Below the pieces are notes generated by a model, which saw only the letters and a list, made by a program, of their open reading frames with translations, had not been told where the DNA came from and did not search any database. 64,000 nt of DNA from Halostagnicola larsenii XH-48 (GTDB lineage Archaea > Halobacteriota > Halobacteria > Halobacteriales > Natrialbaceae): positions 248,001-312,000 of the forward strand of contig NZ_CP007057.1 of NCBI RefSeq assembly GCF_000517625.1, in the 5' to 3' direction. Shown one piece after another: positions 25,911 through 34,413 of this stretch. Each line of letters starts with the position of its first letter. The first letter of the stretch is position 1. Both the position numbers and the translations under genes were made by a program.

Positions 25911-26669
25911 TTATAGACTGAACCGCTCGCCGTCCTCAGGAACGTGCACATCCGCTGTCTCTGCCCGCAGTTCCTCGCGCGACAGCAAGCAATGGTTGAT
26001 TGCCTCCATATGAACGACCACTATCTCGGCGTCAATGGCCTCGCGGACAGCGTTGACGTCCTCGATGCCCATCGTGATGGGTTCGCCCTGATCGAACTGC
26101 GCTTCGCCACCGTTGAGAACGACCAGATCGGGTTCGTACTGGTCGAGTGTCTCTTCGACCGGCTCGTACCAGATCGTGTCCCCGGCGACATACACTATCT
26201 CGTTGGCCTCGAAGACGAAGCCCGAGACCGGGCCCATTCCCTCGGCGAGTTCGCCGTGCCCGTGCTGACTCGGCGTCCGGTGGATAGTGATGCCCTCGAA
26301 GGAGGTTTCGTCATCGACGGGGCGAACGTCAGTGAAGCCCTCGTCAGTGAAGGCGTCGGCCTCCTCAGGCTGACAGAACAGCGGCACGTCGACATCGAAT
26401 TCCTCTCTGGCCGCCTCGTCCCAGTGGTCGGGGTGGCGGTGAGTGACAACCACAGCGTCGTAGGTGAGATCAACGTCAGGCAGCGGAACAAGCGGATTCC
26501 GATCCTGATTCGCCGTGGTGAGGAACTCCGGAAGTGCCGGGTTGTCTGTCACCGTTGGCATCTCGCCCTGCGGCGTGAACATCGGATCCACGAGAAACGT
26601 CGTGTCACCGACATCCAGGAGGATAGTCGCGTTGCGAATCAGCTGAACACTAGCACCAGTCGTTGCCAT
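25911..26669 (-). CDS. MBL-fold metal-dependent hydrolase (UlaG-like)
   Basis: A 252-residue metallo-beta-lactamase-fold protein. VVVTHRHPDHWD gives the HxHxDH metal site; later ligands are His in SQHGHG, Asp in VYVAGDTIWYE and His in VVVHMEAINH. The N-terminus lacks a signal, so it is cytosolic. This subgroup includes lactonases and general hydrolases; the substrate is not predictable. The ATG at 26669 starts the first strand; the 17 codons upstream add nothing. A truncated HTH_10 gene lies 75 nt upstream on the same strand and may once have controlled it. Confidence 0.85.
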   Translation of the reverse strand: MATTGASVQLIRNATILLDVGDTTFLVDPMFTPQGEMPTVTDNPALPEFLTTANQDRNPLVPLPDVDLTYDAVVVTHRHPDHWDEAAREEFDVDVPLFCQPEEADAFTDEGFTDVRPVDDETSFEGITIHRTPSQHGHGELAEGMGPVSGFVFEANEIVYVAGDTIWYEPVEETLDQYEPDLVVLNGGEAQFDQGEPITMGIEDVNAVREAIDAEIVVVHMEAINHCLLSREELRAETADVHVPEDGERFSL

Positions 26670-26744
26670 ACCCGGGCCTACGAGAGACGTCGGGGTGGGA
26701 TTTACTTCGACATATTCCAACCGTCGAGGAGTTCGACGTGTCGT

Positions 26745-27149
26745 TTACTGGATGAACTCGATGTCCTCGGAATCGAGATCCACGTCCAGGTCAACCTCGA
26801 GCGAATCGGCCGCGAACTGTTGTGCCAGCCACGCCTCTGCTCGGTTGAGACGGTACTGGAACGTCGACCGTGACACACCGACGTCTTCGGCGATTTCCGT
26901 GACCGATTGCTGCCGTGGCTCTTCGTAGTACCCACGTTCGATTGCAGCCTCGAGTGCTGCCTTCTGTTCGGGCGTGAGCGTTTGCTGGACGCGATCGTCT
27001 TCGAGCAAGCACGGCGGCGTGCCGAGTCGTTCAACAGTAAGCGACAGCCCCTCTCGCAGATTCGCTCGGACGTCCTCGTGAATCTCTGAGACTGTCCCGT
27101 CGATAAGCATCCGCCACCGGTACTGGTCGCCACGCCGCTCCGTGCGCAT
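26745..27149 (-). pseudogene. HTH_10 (Bat-like) regulator, N-terminus cut off by a TnpB element
   Basis: The 134 residues kept end in the HTH_10 domain: LTPEQKAALEAAIERGYYEE, then SVTEIAEDVGVSRSTFQYRL, which is the signature of haloarchaeal bacterio-opsin-activator-type regulators. The family is usually 200 or more residues long with an N-terminal sensory part. Here the sequence upstream of ATG 27149 becomes the right end of the IS1341-type element, so about 80-100 residues are missing. The ATG may allow a truncated DNA-binding protein to be made, but its promoter is the IS end. Confidence 0.65.
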
Positions 27150-27160
27150 TTTGACCTCCT

Positions 27161-27197
27161 CCTCCGCGTTCACGCGGAGGAATCCCACCACGGGATT
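27161..27197 (-). repeat. Two stem-loops at the element right end
   Basis: CCTCCGCG-TTCA-CGCGGAGG (27161-27180) is a perfect 8-bp hairpin with a 4-nt loop, followed directly by AATCCC-ACCAC-GGGATT (27181-27197). Subterminal hairpins of this kind mark IS200/IS605 ends and are part of the omegaRNA 3' region. Confidence 0.65.
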
Positions 27198-27225
27198 TCA
27201 GGCCTACCGTTGCGGCCTGTTGGTT

Positions 27226-28482
27226 TCAAGACGCATACGTTCCGAGCGTCACCTGCTGGGTTTCAGCATCGGCCTGGCTGTCTTGTGGCCCGGTCAAAGA
27301 GGCCCCATCCGTAGCCGAGTCATCGTCACCGGCCTTCTGCCGGGAAGTCCGGTCGCTTTGGCGGTGACTCTCTCCACCACGGTAGCGGTCTGCAATGTTT
27401 ATCGCCCCGTTCACGTCGGCCTGATACTCACCGACCCAACAGCCGTCGTTCGAGCATTGGAACGTCGCCTGTCGTGGTCGGTAGCCGTGTTCACCGCAGG
27501 CGTGGCATGCCTTCGACGTGTTCCGGGGATTCACCGTTTCGACGGGAATCCCTTTCTCGGCGGCTTTGTAGCGAATCTGTGCATGGAGTTTCGCAAAGCC
27601 CCATCCGTGCAACCGCCGGTTCATGTATTCGCCGTAGTCCATATTCTCACGGATGTATGTCAGGTCTTCTAGCACCAGTACTGGATTCTCGACGGACTCG
27701 GCGTACTCAACGACCTCGCTGGTCACATGGTGGAACACGTCGTCAATCCGGTCCCACAGTGCGTCACCGTAGGACTCTGCGATTCGTTCACTGCCACGCT
27801 TCTGAAGACGTCTTATGGCGGTGAAGTAGGTTTTGCGGAGCCGACGAACGGCCTTGCCGTCGTCGGCCCACAGGCGGGGGCGAACCGGAGAACCGCTCTC
27901 GTCGCAGTGACACACCGTGACAAGACTCGCTTCCCCGATGTCAACACCGATGGGCGTCCGCTGACGAGCGGACGCCCCTGATTGATCCTCCACGTCGCGA
28001 GCAGCGGTGACGTGGAGATACCACGTCCCGTCGCGCTCGAACAGCCGACTTTCACCCATCTCAGCATCGTCTGCGTACACCGCTTCGAGCAACTCCCGCT
28101 GGTCGGGATTGGCGTGTGCCGGTATCCAGAGGTGATAATCCTCGTGGTGTGGGATTTTGACGTACCACTCGATAGCGTTCTGTGGCTGGTGGTCAAGTTG
28201 GAGTCCCTCGTTGGTGAACCGGACAGGGTGGTCGTCATGAAGCTCGTCGGCGTCGTAGCTGTTGTGGAGTTGTGGGACGTACATCTTGAGGGCATTTTTG
28301 GCGTAGCCACTCAGGTCGTACTCGACAACCACGTCGTTGGCCGCTGACTGTGTGTCACAGCCAGCAGCGAACGCGGCCTGAAGCGCCTGCTGGTAAGCAT
28401 CCCGCGTCTCACGAAGCTTCTCTCGCTTGTGGACGTTCGGGTCCACAAGCTTCAGTTCGAGTGTTTTCGTAACCTCGCCCAT
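27226..28482 (-). CDS. tnpB: TnpB RNA-guided nuclease, IS1341-type
   Basis: A 418-residue TnpB with all parts present: an N-terminal wedge/REC-like region, RuvC motif I with D181 (GVDIGEAS), motif II with E272 (VLVLEDLTY), a four-Cys zinc finger (C326, C329, C343, C348) and RuvC motif III with D356 (YQADVNGA). The catalytic acids are intact. A Ser/Asp/Gln-rich tail of about 50 residues follows. TnpB cuts DNA at sites matching the guide RNA made from the element's right end, which helps the element persist. The downstream hairpins fit this. Confidence 0.93.
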   Translation of the reverse strand: MGEVTKTLELKLVDPNVHKREKLRETRDAYQQALQAAFAAGCDTQSAANDVVVEYDLSGYAKNALKMYVPQLHNSYDADELHDDHPVRFTNEGLQLDHQPQNAIEWYVKIPHHEDYHLWIPAHANPDQRELLEAVYADDAEMGESRLFERDGTWYLHVTAARDVEDQSGASARQRTPIGVDIGEASLVTVCHCDESGSPVRPRLWADDGKAVRRLRKTYFTAIRRLQKRGSERIAESYGDALWDRIDDVFHHVTSEVVEYAESVENPVLVLEDLTYIRENMDYGEYMNRRLHGWGFAKLHAQIRYKAAEKGIPVETVNPRNTSKACHACGEHGYRPRQATFQCSNDGCWVGEYQADVNGAINIADRYRGGESHRQSDRTSRQKAGDDDSATDGASLTGPQDSQADAETQQVTLGTYAS

Positions 28483-28714
28483 CGTCGCCGTACTTCATCT
28501 CTTGGTTGTGAGAAATATATATTTCAGCCATCCAGAGTGGAAGTGAAGCGGTGAGAAATCCGGCACTGCAAAGAACAGTGGACAGTCACATTCTGCTGTC
28601 CGCTCGGCCCTCGCCTGTTCGCTCCTCACTTCCGACTGGCGTCGGAACACTCCTCACTCAAGGGAAGGTGGGAGTATGCGCTCGTACCTCTATCACCAAC
28701 TCAATCGAGTGGGG

Positions 28715-28745
28715 TTTACTCCAGAGTAATTTACCTCAGGGTAAA
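28715..28745 (+). promoter_or_regulatory. Two tandem palindromic operators
   Basis: TTTACTCCAGAGTAAT (28715-28730) and TTTACCTCAGGGTAAA (28730-28745) are two 16-bp palindromes sharing one base, with centres 15 bp apart. The inner arms are TTACTC/GAGTAA and TTTACC/GGTAAA. The second ends 31 bp before ATG 28777, where the TATA/BRE should lie, so a bound regulator would block initiation. The encoded winged-helix protein is the likely binder. Confidence 0.65.
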
Positions 28746-28776
28746 CTACTTGCCGTCATGACGTGTATCGTGTCGT

Positions 28777-29190
28777 ATGAGCACTGACCTGGGGACTGTT
28801 GAGGGAATGGAGCCTCGCGAACTCGTCCACTTCGTCACCCAGCAAACGCGGTTTGCCCTCATCAACAACATCCTCCAGCATCCTGATCAGCTCCCGTCGA
28901 TGTACGAACTCGAGGAGCTCAATCCCAGTGTCAGCGACGCCACCGTCTACAAACACGTCCAGAAGCTGATCGACGCTGGTATCGTCAAAGAGGTCGCCCT
29001 CGACGATGACGAACGTCGACAGGGGTACCCGTGGAAGTTCTACGGGCTCACCGAGGAGGGACGTGAATTCCTCGACGACCACAACCTCCTCGCAGCCGAG
29101 GAGACGCTCCAACAGATCTACGACACAATCTCAGACAAGCTCGAGAAGATGGTCAAGTACGAGAACGCTCCCCGTCCGGAAGAAGCGTAA
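28777..29190 (+). CDS. Winged-helix transcriptional regulator (PadR/phiH-repressor-like)
   Basis: A 137-residue DNA-binding protein. The winged helix covers about residues 20-105: LPSMYELEELNPSVSDATVY (second and recognition helices), IVKEVALDDDERRQGYPWKF (wing) and YGLTEEGREFLDDHNLL. The end is a helix suited to dimerisation. Phage phiH-type repressors and plasmid copy regulators of haloarchaea have this make-up. Two overlapping palindromes sit on its own promoter, giving autoregulation. No partner gene follows on this strand; the next gene is convergent. Confidence 0.8.
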   Translation: MSTDLGTVEGMEPRELVHFVTQQTRFALINNILQHPDQLPSMYELEELNPSVSDATVYKHVQKLIDAGIVKEVALDDDERRQGYPWKFYGLTEEGREFLDDHNLLAAEETLQQIYDTISDKLEKMVKYENAPRPEEA

Positions 29191-29222
29191 CTCCCGAAAG
29201 TTCGGCCCGAATTAGCACTCGA

Positions 29223-30144
29223 TCAGGATTCGATTTTGTAGTCAGTCGCCAGCTCCTGGAACTCGTCGCACTCCGGAAGACGGTCGTCGTCGACCTCGCC
29301 GTGGGTCTCGAGGTAGTGGAGCAAGGCGTCGATTTTGTCTTCGAGGCCATACTTCACCGCCTGCTCTCGGAGGTCTTCTTCGTCGACATCGACGTGGCTG
29401 AGCAGGAGGAGACAGTACGAGTGGTGGCGGCTGCCGTCGTCGATGAGCAGCGTGTGACAGCAGAGTTCCGCCGGCGAGACTGCGTCGAGTTCCTCGGAGT
29501 AGACGTAGTAGCGGTGGGCGGTGAGCAGGAACTGGAGGCCAAAGGCCGCGAATCGAGCGAGACCGGTTTCGTGGAACCCCTCCGCGTCGGTCTCCGTCTC
29601 GGCCTGGGCGAGGAATTCGTCGTAGTTCTCCCAGAGGATCGTTCCCTTCGGGGCAACGGCTTCGAGGCGTTGGCGATGCAGATGGTGTGCGAGTTCACGT
29701 GCGAATTCGTGGAGGCGGTCGAAGTCGGCGTTGAAGTCATAGCGGCCGTCGTCCGTCCCGACGAGACCCCGGTCGCGAAACCGCTTGAGGACTCGGTTGA
29801 CCGTGTTGCGGTAGTTGTCGCTCCGGTCGGCGATCTCGGAGACGGTTCGCGGCTGGTCGATGTAGTACAGCACTTCGAGTGCCTTGCCGGTCAACAGCTC
29901 GGGGAAGTCGATGTGGGAGTGCTGGCGAACGAGGTCCTGATAGAGTTCGACGGCGCGAGCATCCGACGGGACGACTCGTTTTCGGCGGCCGTCGCGTTCC
30001 GTGTAGACGAGCCCCTTCTCGACGAGGTCGCCGATGGCGCGAGAGAGATAACTCTCGCTGTGGTCGAGCTTCGTCGCGAGCTCTGAGATCGTGTCACCGT
30101 GTTCGACCGTGGCGAGGAACCTCGAGTTCGATGCGCCGGAGCAC
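29223..30144 (-). pseudogene. Frameshifted two-domain winged-helix regulator
   Basis: From GTG 30144 the start reads MLRRIELE (GTG as Met), then goes out of frame; one base later FLATVEHGDTISELATKLDH continues without interruption to the stop at 29223. The long second frame has no usual start codon before TTG 29894, and a TATA box TTTATAAACC (30167-30176) is correctly placed (about 27 nt) for GTG 30144. So one extra G around 30120 breaks the gene. The protein has an N-terminal winged helix (SESYLSRAIGDLVEKGLVYT) and a second one (TVSEIADRSDNYRNTVNRVL), then a helical C-terminal domain. Intact length would be about 306 residues. Confidence 0.7.
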
Positions 30145-30235
30145 GGTGTAACTTAGTAGGAAACTGGTTTATAAAGAAGTTTCGAGTAGTGTTACAGTCA
30201 GCAGGTGCGGGAGCCGGCCCTATTGTCTTAACCAA

Positions 30236-30390
30236 CTAAACACCTCTCTCGCGAAATCGAACGAGATCAACATCGATGGGAAGCGTCTCGAAGTCGTCAT
30301 CGGCACCGGCGATGAGTGTCGCATCCGTCTCGTGGGTGAGTGCAACGCCTATCCCTGTCTCCCGTGGTGCTTGTTTGTCATGTGAACTCC
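30236..30390 (-). pseudogene. C-terminal stub of a PIN-domain (VapC-like) toxin
   Basis: The open stretch ends HETDATLIAGADDDFETLPI and then VDLVRFRERGV before a stop at 30236-30238. The pattern ALT-HETDATLIAGADDDF is the last third of a PIN domain, where the conserved Asp of the final acidic motif sits. No start codon or upstream two-thirds are present. It shows that another toxin gene once stood here. Confidence 0.5.
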
Positions 30391-30910
30391 GCTGCGTTCA
30401 AAATCTTAGCACCGGTCGAAACGATTGTACAAAAGGAGCCATAGTAGTATTCCTCATCTGTTGGATCGTAGTTCCACGCCGTCGGCATTATGGCAAATTA
30501 TTTGATGTGTTTTGAATTGATAGAGTATGTCGAAGACATCATTTATAGCATGTTCGAGTTCAGTGAGGAAGCGATTAATTGTGTCTCTGGATAGTGGTTT
30601 GTCAAGTGTGTAGTAGTAACCAGACGAGTGAGCTGGAATCTTTGTGTAACTGGACTGCGCCAGGGATCTTCTTGTAGTAGCATTGTAGAAAGCCGTGAAA
30701 GAGATTTAGTAGCCATTTACCTTGTGTTTCCTCGTTCGAATCGCAGTCGTGACACCTACTCACCACACCTAACTGCCTCACACATGATGTTTTTCTATGA
30801 CTCAGTTATATGCTACCGTTAGATATATCTTACCGCGGGAACCATGTACCAACATAGTAAAATAGTGAAGCAGGGAAGAACTTATCCGGATCTCTTAATT
30901 AAAATTTTGT
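30391..30910. other. AT-rich region with an open remnant
   Basis: GC falls sharply here. On the minus strand 30454-30705 is open for 83 codons without a start and reads SSGYYYTLDKPLSRDTINRF followed by a helix (LTELEHAINDVFDILYQF). The composition is protein-like, but I recognise no family; it may be a gene remnant. The rest holds nothing visible apart from the promoter of the next gene, with an A/T-rich TTAATTAAAATTTTG near 30895-30909. Confidence 0.35.
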
Positions 30911-32080
30911 ATGGCTCTCCAACGTCGTAATCTCCTCACTGCAATTGGTGCGGGAGTGATAACTACTTTCTCTGGGTGTATTAATAGCTTTCGTGAAACA
31001 AACCAACCAAAGGAAGGGGATTGGACACAAATTAGCAAAAATTCCCAACATACGGGATCAGATACATCAGTTCCGGGGATTTCTGAAGGCGATATTCATT
31101 GGGAGGTAGAATTTGATTCCAATGTTGATTTGATCGGTATTTCTGTCACAGATGACCAAATAATTCTGGCTGATAATCAAGGTGTAAAAAGTGGTTCTTT
31201 GCATAAAATATCCCTATCTGATGGAGATATCAAAGATACGTATGACCTGTCAACAAAAATCACAAGCCCGCCAGTAATTAGTAATAATTCGATTCTTACT
31301 ATTACTAACGCTAGAGATGAGATCAGCATTCTCAACGCATTTGACTACAACGGAACTGAACAATGGGGACATCAAATTTATGGTCGACTTCCTTCAGCGC
31401 CAACGATATATCAATCGACAGTCTACAGCGGTGACCAAAATGGAGTTGTCTACTCACTTGAGGAAGCGACGGGTGTAATTCACTGGGAGCGGCAATTTGG
31501 TGATGACAATGATACTGGATCTATTCCCGCACCACCAACAGTAGATGGAACTGGCGTATATATATCAGTAGATGGGTCCTCAGCACAGGGTATCTATTCC
31601 CTATCTCCGAAAGATGGAGAGATACAATGGAGCGTTGAGGGCCCACAAGTTCCATCTGTAATGACGCGAACAGGAGACTTGCTTCTCGCTAGTTATTCAT
31701 CGTACGAGCTTGTAGCGTTTGATATTCATACAGGAAAGCGTCGCTGGTCGACGAGCCTTTCTAAAAAGGATACCTCATCACCAGCAGTAGCTGAGGAGAT
31801 TATTGTGATTGCTGACGAGGAACAGTTATATGGACTTGATTTGGAGACTGGTGAAAAACAGTGGTCACTTCAATGTAACCCACAGACTACTAGCCAACCG
31901 ATTATCGCGGGTAACACCGCTATCACCAACACTGAGGATGGACTTGTTAGCTGTTCAGTATCTTCCGGTGAACGGTTGTGGTCCCTTGATAATAATTCGA
32001 CAATCCCCCTTGTTGCTGTCGAAAATGGGATTCTAATTAGCCCTGAAAGTAATGTACTTTCAGTGTATACGAGTTACTAA
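30911..32080 (+). CDS. Tat lipoprotein with PQQ-like beta-propeller
   Basis: A 389-residue surface lipoprotein. LQRRNLLTAIGAGV has the Tat motif and FSGCI the lipobox. The body is built from repeated blades, recognisable by the recurrent pattern of a Gly-rich turn, an Asp/Glu-Thr-Gly-xx-xW motif and a beta-strand: EATGVIHWERQF, DIHTGKRRWSTSL, DLETGEKQWSLQC, SVSSGERLWSLD. This is the PQQ/BamB-type eight-blade fold. Such propellers bind proteins or act as scaffolds; no PQQ cofactor need be assumed. It is clearly AT-richer than its neighbours beyond 35 kb, suggesting transfer. Confidence 0.85.
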   Translation: MALQRRNLLTAIGAGVITTFSGCINSFRETNQPKEGDWTQISKNSQHTGSDTSVPGISEGDIHWEVEFDSNVDLIGISVTDDQIILADNQGVKSGSLHKISLSDGDIKDTYDLSTKITSPPVISNNSILTITNARDEISILNAFDYNGTEQWGHQIYGRLPSAPTIYQSTVYSGDQNGVVYSLEEATGVIHWERQFGDDNDTGSIPAPPTVDGTGVYISVDGSSAQGIYSLSPKDGEIQWSVEGPQVPSVMTRTGDLLLASYSSYELVAFDIHTGKRRWSTSLSKKDTSSPAVAEEIIVIADEEQLYGLDLETGEKQWSLQCNPQTTSQPIIAGNTAITNTEDGLVSCSVSSGERLWSLDNNSTIPLVAVENGILISPESNVLSVYTSY

Positions 32081-32473
32081 ATACAAATATTGGGTATTAC
32101 ACGATCGGTTAAACTCGTCAAGGATGATAAAGCCATCCTATGACTAGTGGGATTCATCATGTTTCCGGAGTTCTTCAAGACGTTCAGGGTGAATTGCTGT
32201 TCTGCCAATCATACCCGATATGAAAATTGTTGAGGGGCACGTTTACCATTGCCTAGGAAGGATTTCGAGTGCGTGCTCATAGCGTCTTGTTTCTGGCCGT
32301 ACCAAGCCCTGTAGCGTGGATTTTGGCGTGATGACACTGTGCTGGTGAGGCAACTCAATCGAGCACGCTCGTGTGCAATAAAGATCAGTTTTCATCAACA
32401 TTATCTGCTCTTGCCAGCACCCATGTCACGCTCCTACTTCAGCGTGGAAAAAAGATAACCAGGAATAATGTAG
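32081..32473. other. Intergenic region, nothing recognised
   Basis: Convergent gap between the propeller lipoprotein and the secreted coiled-coil gene. On the minus strand a short open stretch near 32150-32220 reads MIGRTAIHPERLEELRKHDE, but it is isolated and without context. No repeat or RNA gene is seen. Confidence 0.35.
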
Positions 32474-33670
32474 CTAGATTGTACTTTCTAAAATATCGCC
32501 AAGATTATTTGACAGGCTCTCTGCAATCTTATAGTTAGCTAGTGCAATGACTAATGATTGTGTATCTTCTGGATTCTTCTTTGATTTTGAAGTTTCAAGC
32601 ATAGAGTTTGCATATCGCTCTCGACTATCTATCATATCCAATAACTCTAATGTGAGAGGATCTTCTTCAATTTCCTGTTTCGTTTGTTGAATACTTGTTC
32701 GTGCTGTTCTTGCTCTTTCATTTGTTGCCTCAATGGTTACACGCTTTTTGCTAACCCACGGGTTGGGGATAGAAGTCAAGTCACCTGCAACTAATCGCAT
32801 AGCATCGGATTTAATGCTATTTATAAATGCGACTTCTGTCAGCCCACGTTCCATCATAGTTTGAGTCTGACTTCGATACCCGTCCGCAGATTCTGCTACA
32901 ATTGATGCGTAATTATTAGAATTGTAAGACTTAGTCAGATTGGCACTAGTAGTTGAGACTGCCTTCTCATATCCCTCGATCGCAGATGAGTTATCGGTAT
33001 TCTCTGGATTTGAATTGTTTATGTGTTTCGAATCGCTCACATTCATAGATGCAGCCTTTATAGAGCTATAGGCCTGCGCTAAACATATTTCTTTTGGCTC
33101 ATCACCTGATTCAAAAAGTTCTGGAACTTGTTCTAGGTGATCTAGTGCAGAATTCAAACTATGTTGGATTTCTCCCTGTACAATAAGATCTTTCTTATTT
33201 GATGGCTGACGTTCTATGTCTTTCTTCGTCGTTTTAAGTTTGGAACGGATACTTTCTACTTCATTTATAATGGATTCTTCCGAAATATCTTCTGATTCAC
33301 CTTTCTGATATCCTTCAGCAGTGAATCCATTCATAGCTGCCTCTCTCGCCGTGATAAATGCCTCCCAATTATCAGATGTTTCCTTACTTTGCTTTAGTAA
33401 TGACTTCTGCCGGTTAGAATGTCTAGCAACAAAGGCATTGGTCTCTCTATTATCTACCGATTGTATTCCTACGCTATTATTTGCTTGTATTCCTGCGCTA
33501 GATTCAGCAAGTGACTGTGCTTGCCCAATTGCCTCATCAGATATTTTAACTGAAGGAGATCCCCTCCGTGAATTTGGGGCCGAAACAGAATTGGCAGCAG
33601 CTGCCGTGCCAATGCCGGAAATTCCTACTATTGCTCCTGCGATCGTACTGAGAGTGGTTCTACGTTTCAT
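32474..33670 (-). CDS. Secreted helical protein of unknown function
   Basis: A 398-residue exported protein. The start MKRRTTLSTIAGAIVGISGI resembles a Tat signal ending in AAAA, with cleavage near residue 26. The mature part is almost wholly helical, with repeated Ser/Lys/Glu-rich heptad-like stretches (ESIRSKLKTTKKDIER, TRTSIQQTKQEIEEDPLTLE), consistent with a helical bundle or coiled coil. No catalytic motif. It follows the 246-residue secreted gene by two bases, so the two are one operon. Base composition is AT-rich and codon use departs from the 40-64 kb genes. Confidence 0.7.
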   Translation of the reverse strand: MKRRTTLSTIAGAIVGISGIGTAAAANSVSAPNSRRGSPSVKISDEAIGQAQSLAESSAGIQANNSVGIQSVDNRETNAFVARHSNRQKSLLKQSKETSDNWEAFITAREAAMNGFTAEGYQKGESEDISEESIINEVESIRSKLKTTKKDIERQPSNKKDLIVQGEIQHSLNSALDHLEQVPELFESGDEPKEICLAQAYSSIKAASMNVSDSKHINNSNPENTDNSSAIEGYEKAVSTTSANLTKSYNSNNYASIVAESADGYRSQTQTMMERGLTEVAFINSIKSDAMRLVAGDLTSIPNPWVSKKRVTIEATNERARTARTSIQQTKQEIEEDPLTLELLDMIDSRERYANSMLETSKSKKNPEDTQSLVIALANYKIAESLSNNLGDILESTI

Positions 33671-33672
33671 GA

Positions 33673-34413
33673 TTATCGGTAAACCTGGAAGTTTGGGTAG
33701 TGATAGTTAGTGTTTGAATCATCGGTGCTGACCGGGCTTCCGTCAATTCTAAACCCTGCATCTGTACTTGTTCTTGCATTCATTCTGTACCAACCAGTTA
33801 CTACAGGTGTGTTCACATGTGTGAGCCAATTTATCCCTTGTACTGGAGGAGAATCATTGAATTTTAGGTGAACGTATGTCGTAGAATCCACCTCTCTTTC
33901 GACTGATTTGGAATCGTTCTGAAGTGCAAACGGATCTGGAAGAGGAAGATTTGAGGCACTACTAACAACGCTCACTAAATAAGATAGCGCTGCTTCAGCT
34001 ACAGGGTCGATCTCGCCACTACCACTATTACCCTGTTGGCTTTCTTGTAGATCTGTTATTCTTATACTTGTTCCTGGATTGCTAAATTCTTCGACTTCTA
34101 TTTCATGGTTTTTCGTACCTGGTATCCAGATTTGTGGGAAAATAATTGATCCCATATTTTTTGAATCATCATAAGATAAACTCATTGTGATTGACTGGGT
34201 GGCAGCTACTGGTTCATTTGTACTTGAGCTTGTTATTCTATCATCACCATAGGCAGCGGAATAGTGATCAACATAATTCCACTCATCATTGTATTCGAAT
34301 TGGTGTTCATCACTACCATACTCTACTTGATCAGCTGATGCAGTACCTGACGCAAGGGCTATAGCTCCCGCGACAGATGCTGTGGCCTTTTTTAGCCTAT
34401 TATCTTCAGGCAT
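33673..34413 (-). CDS. Secreted beta-rich protein of unknown function
   Basis: A 246-residue exported protein. KKATASVAGAIALASGTASA looks like a Sec-type signal with a cleavage site after ASA, unlike the twin-arginine signals of the other exported proteins in the window. The mature part is rich in beta-forming residues and Ser/Thr/Asn, with TSIRITDLQESQQGNSGSGE, STTYVHLKFNDSPP and an aromatic end. There is one pair of Trp-rich segments but no Cys. Its stop lies two bases before the start of the helical secreted gene. A TATA-like CTTAATAATG lies about 27 nt before ATG 34413. Function unknown. Confidence 0.7.
   Translation of the reverse strand: MPEDNRLKKATASVAGAIALASGTASADQVEYGSDEHQFEYNDEWNYVDHYSAAYGDDRITSSSTNEPVAATQSITMSLSYDDSKNMGSIIFPQIWIPGTKNHEIEVEEFSNPGTSIRITDLQESQQGNSGSGEIDPVAEAALSYLVSVVSSASNLPLPDPFALQNDSKSVEREVDSTTYVHLKFNDSPPVQGINWLTHVNTPVVTGWYRMNARTSTDAGFRIDGSPVSTDDSNTNYHYPNFQVYR

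Larger units (their letters stand above)
27153..28540 (-). mobile_element. IS1341-type (IS200/IS605 group) element with tnpB only
   Basis: The element carries a full tnpB (27226-28482) and no tnpA, as in IS1341-type members that move only if a TnpA is supplied elsewhere. The right end, on the minus strand, reads through two stem-loops (27161-27197) to about 27153, where the broken HTH_10 gene resumes. The left end is not sharp; I place it near 28500-28560 in the A/T-rich stretch before tnpB. Such right ends encode the guide RNA (omegaRNA) used by TnpB, with the guide formed by flanking DNA. Confidence 0.65.

Noticed and set aside
25646-25951. Two opposing frames of about 90-100 residues between the truncated dehydrogenase and the MBL gene
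   Set aside because: Neither shows a recognisable domain; the minus-strand one overlaps the end of the MBL gene. Treated as debris.
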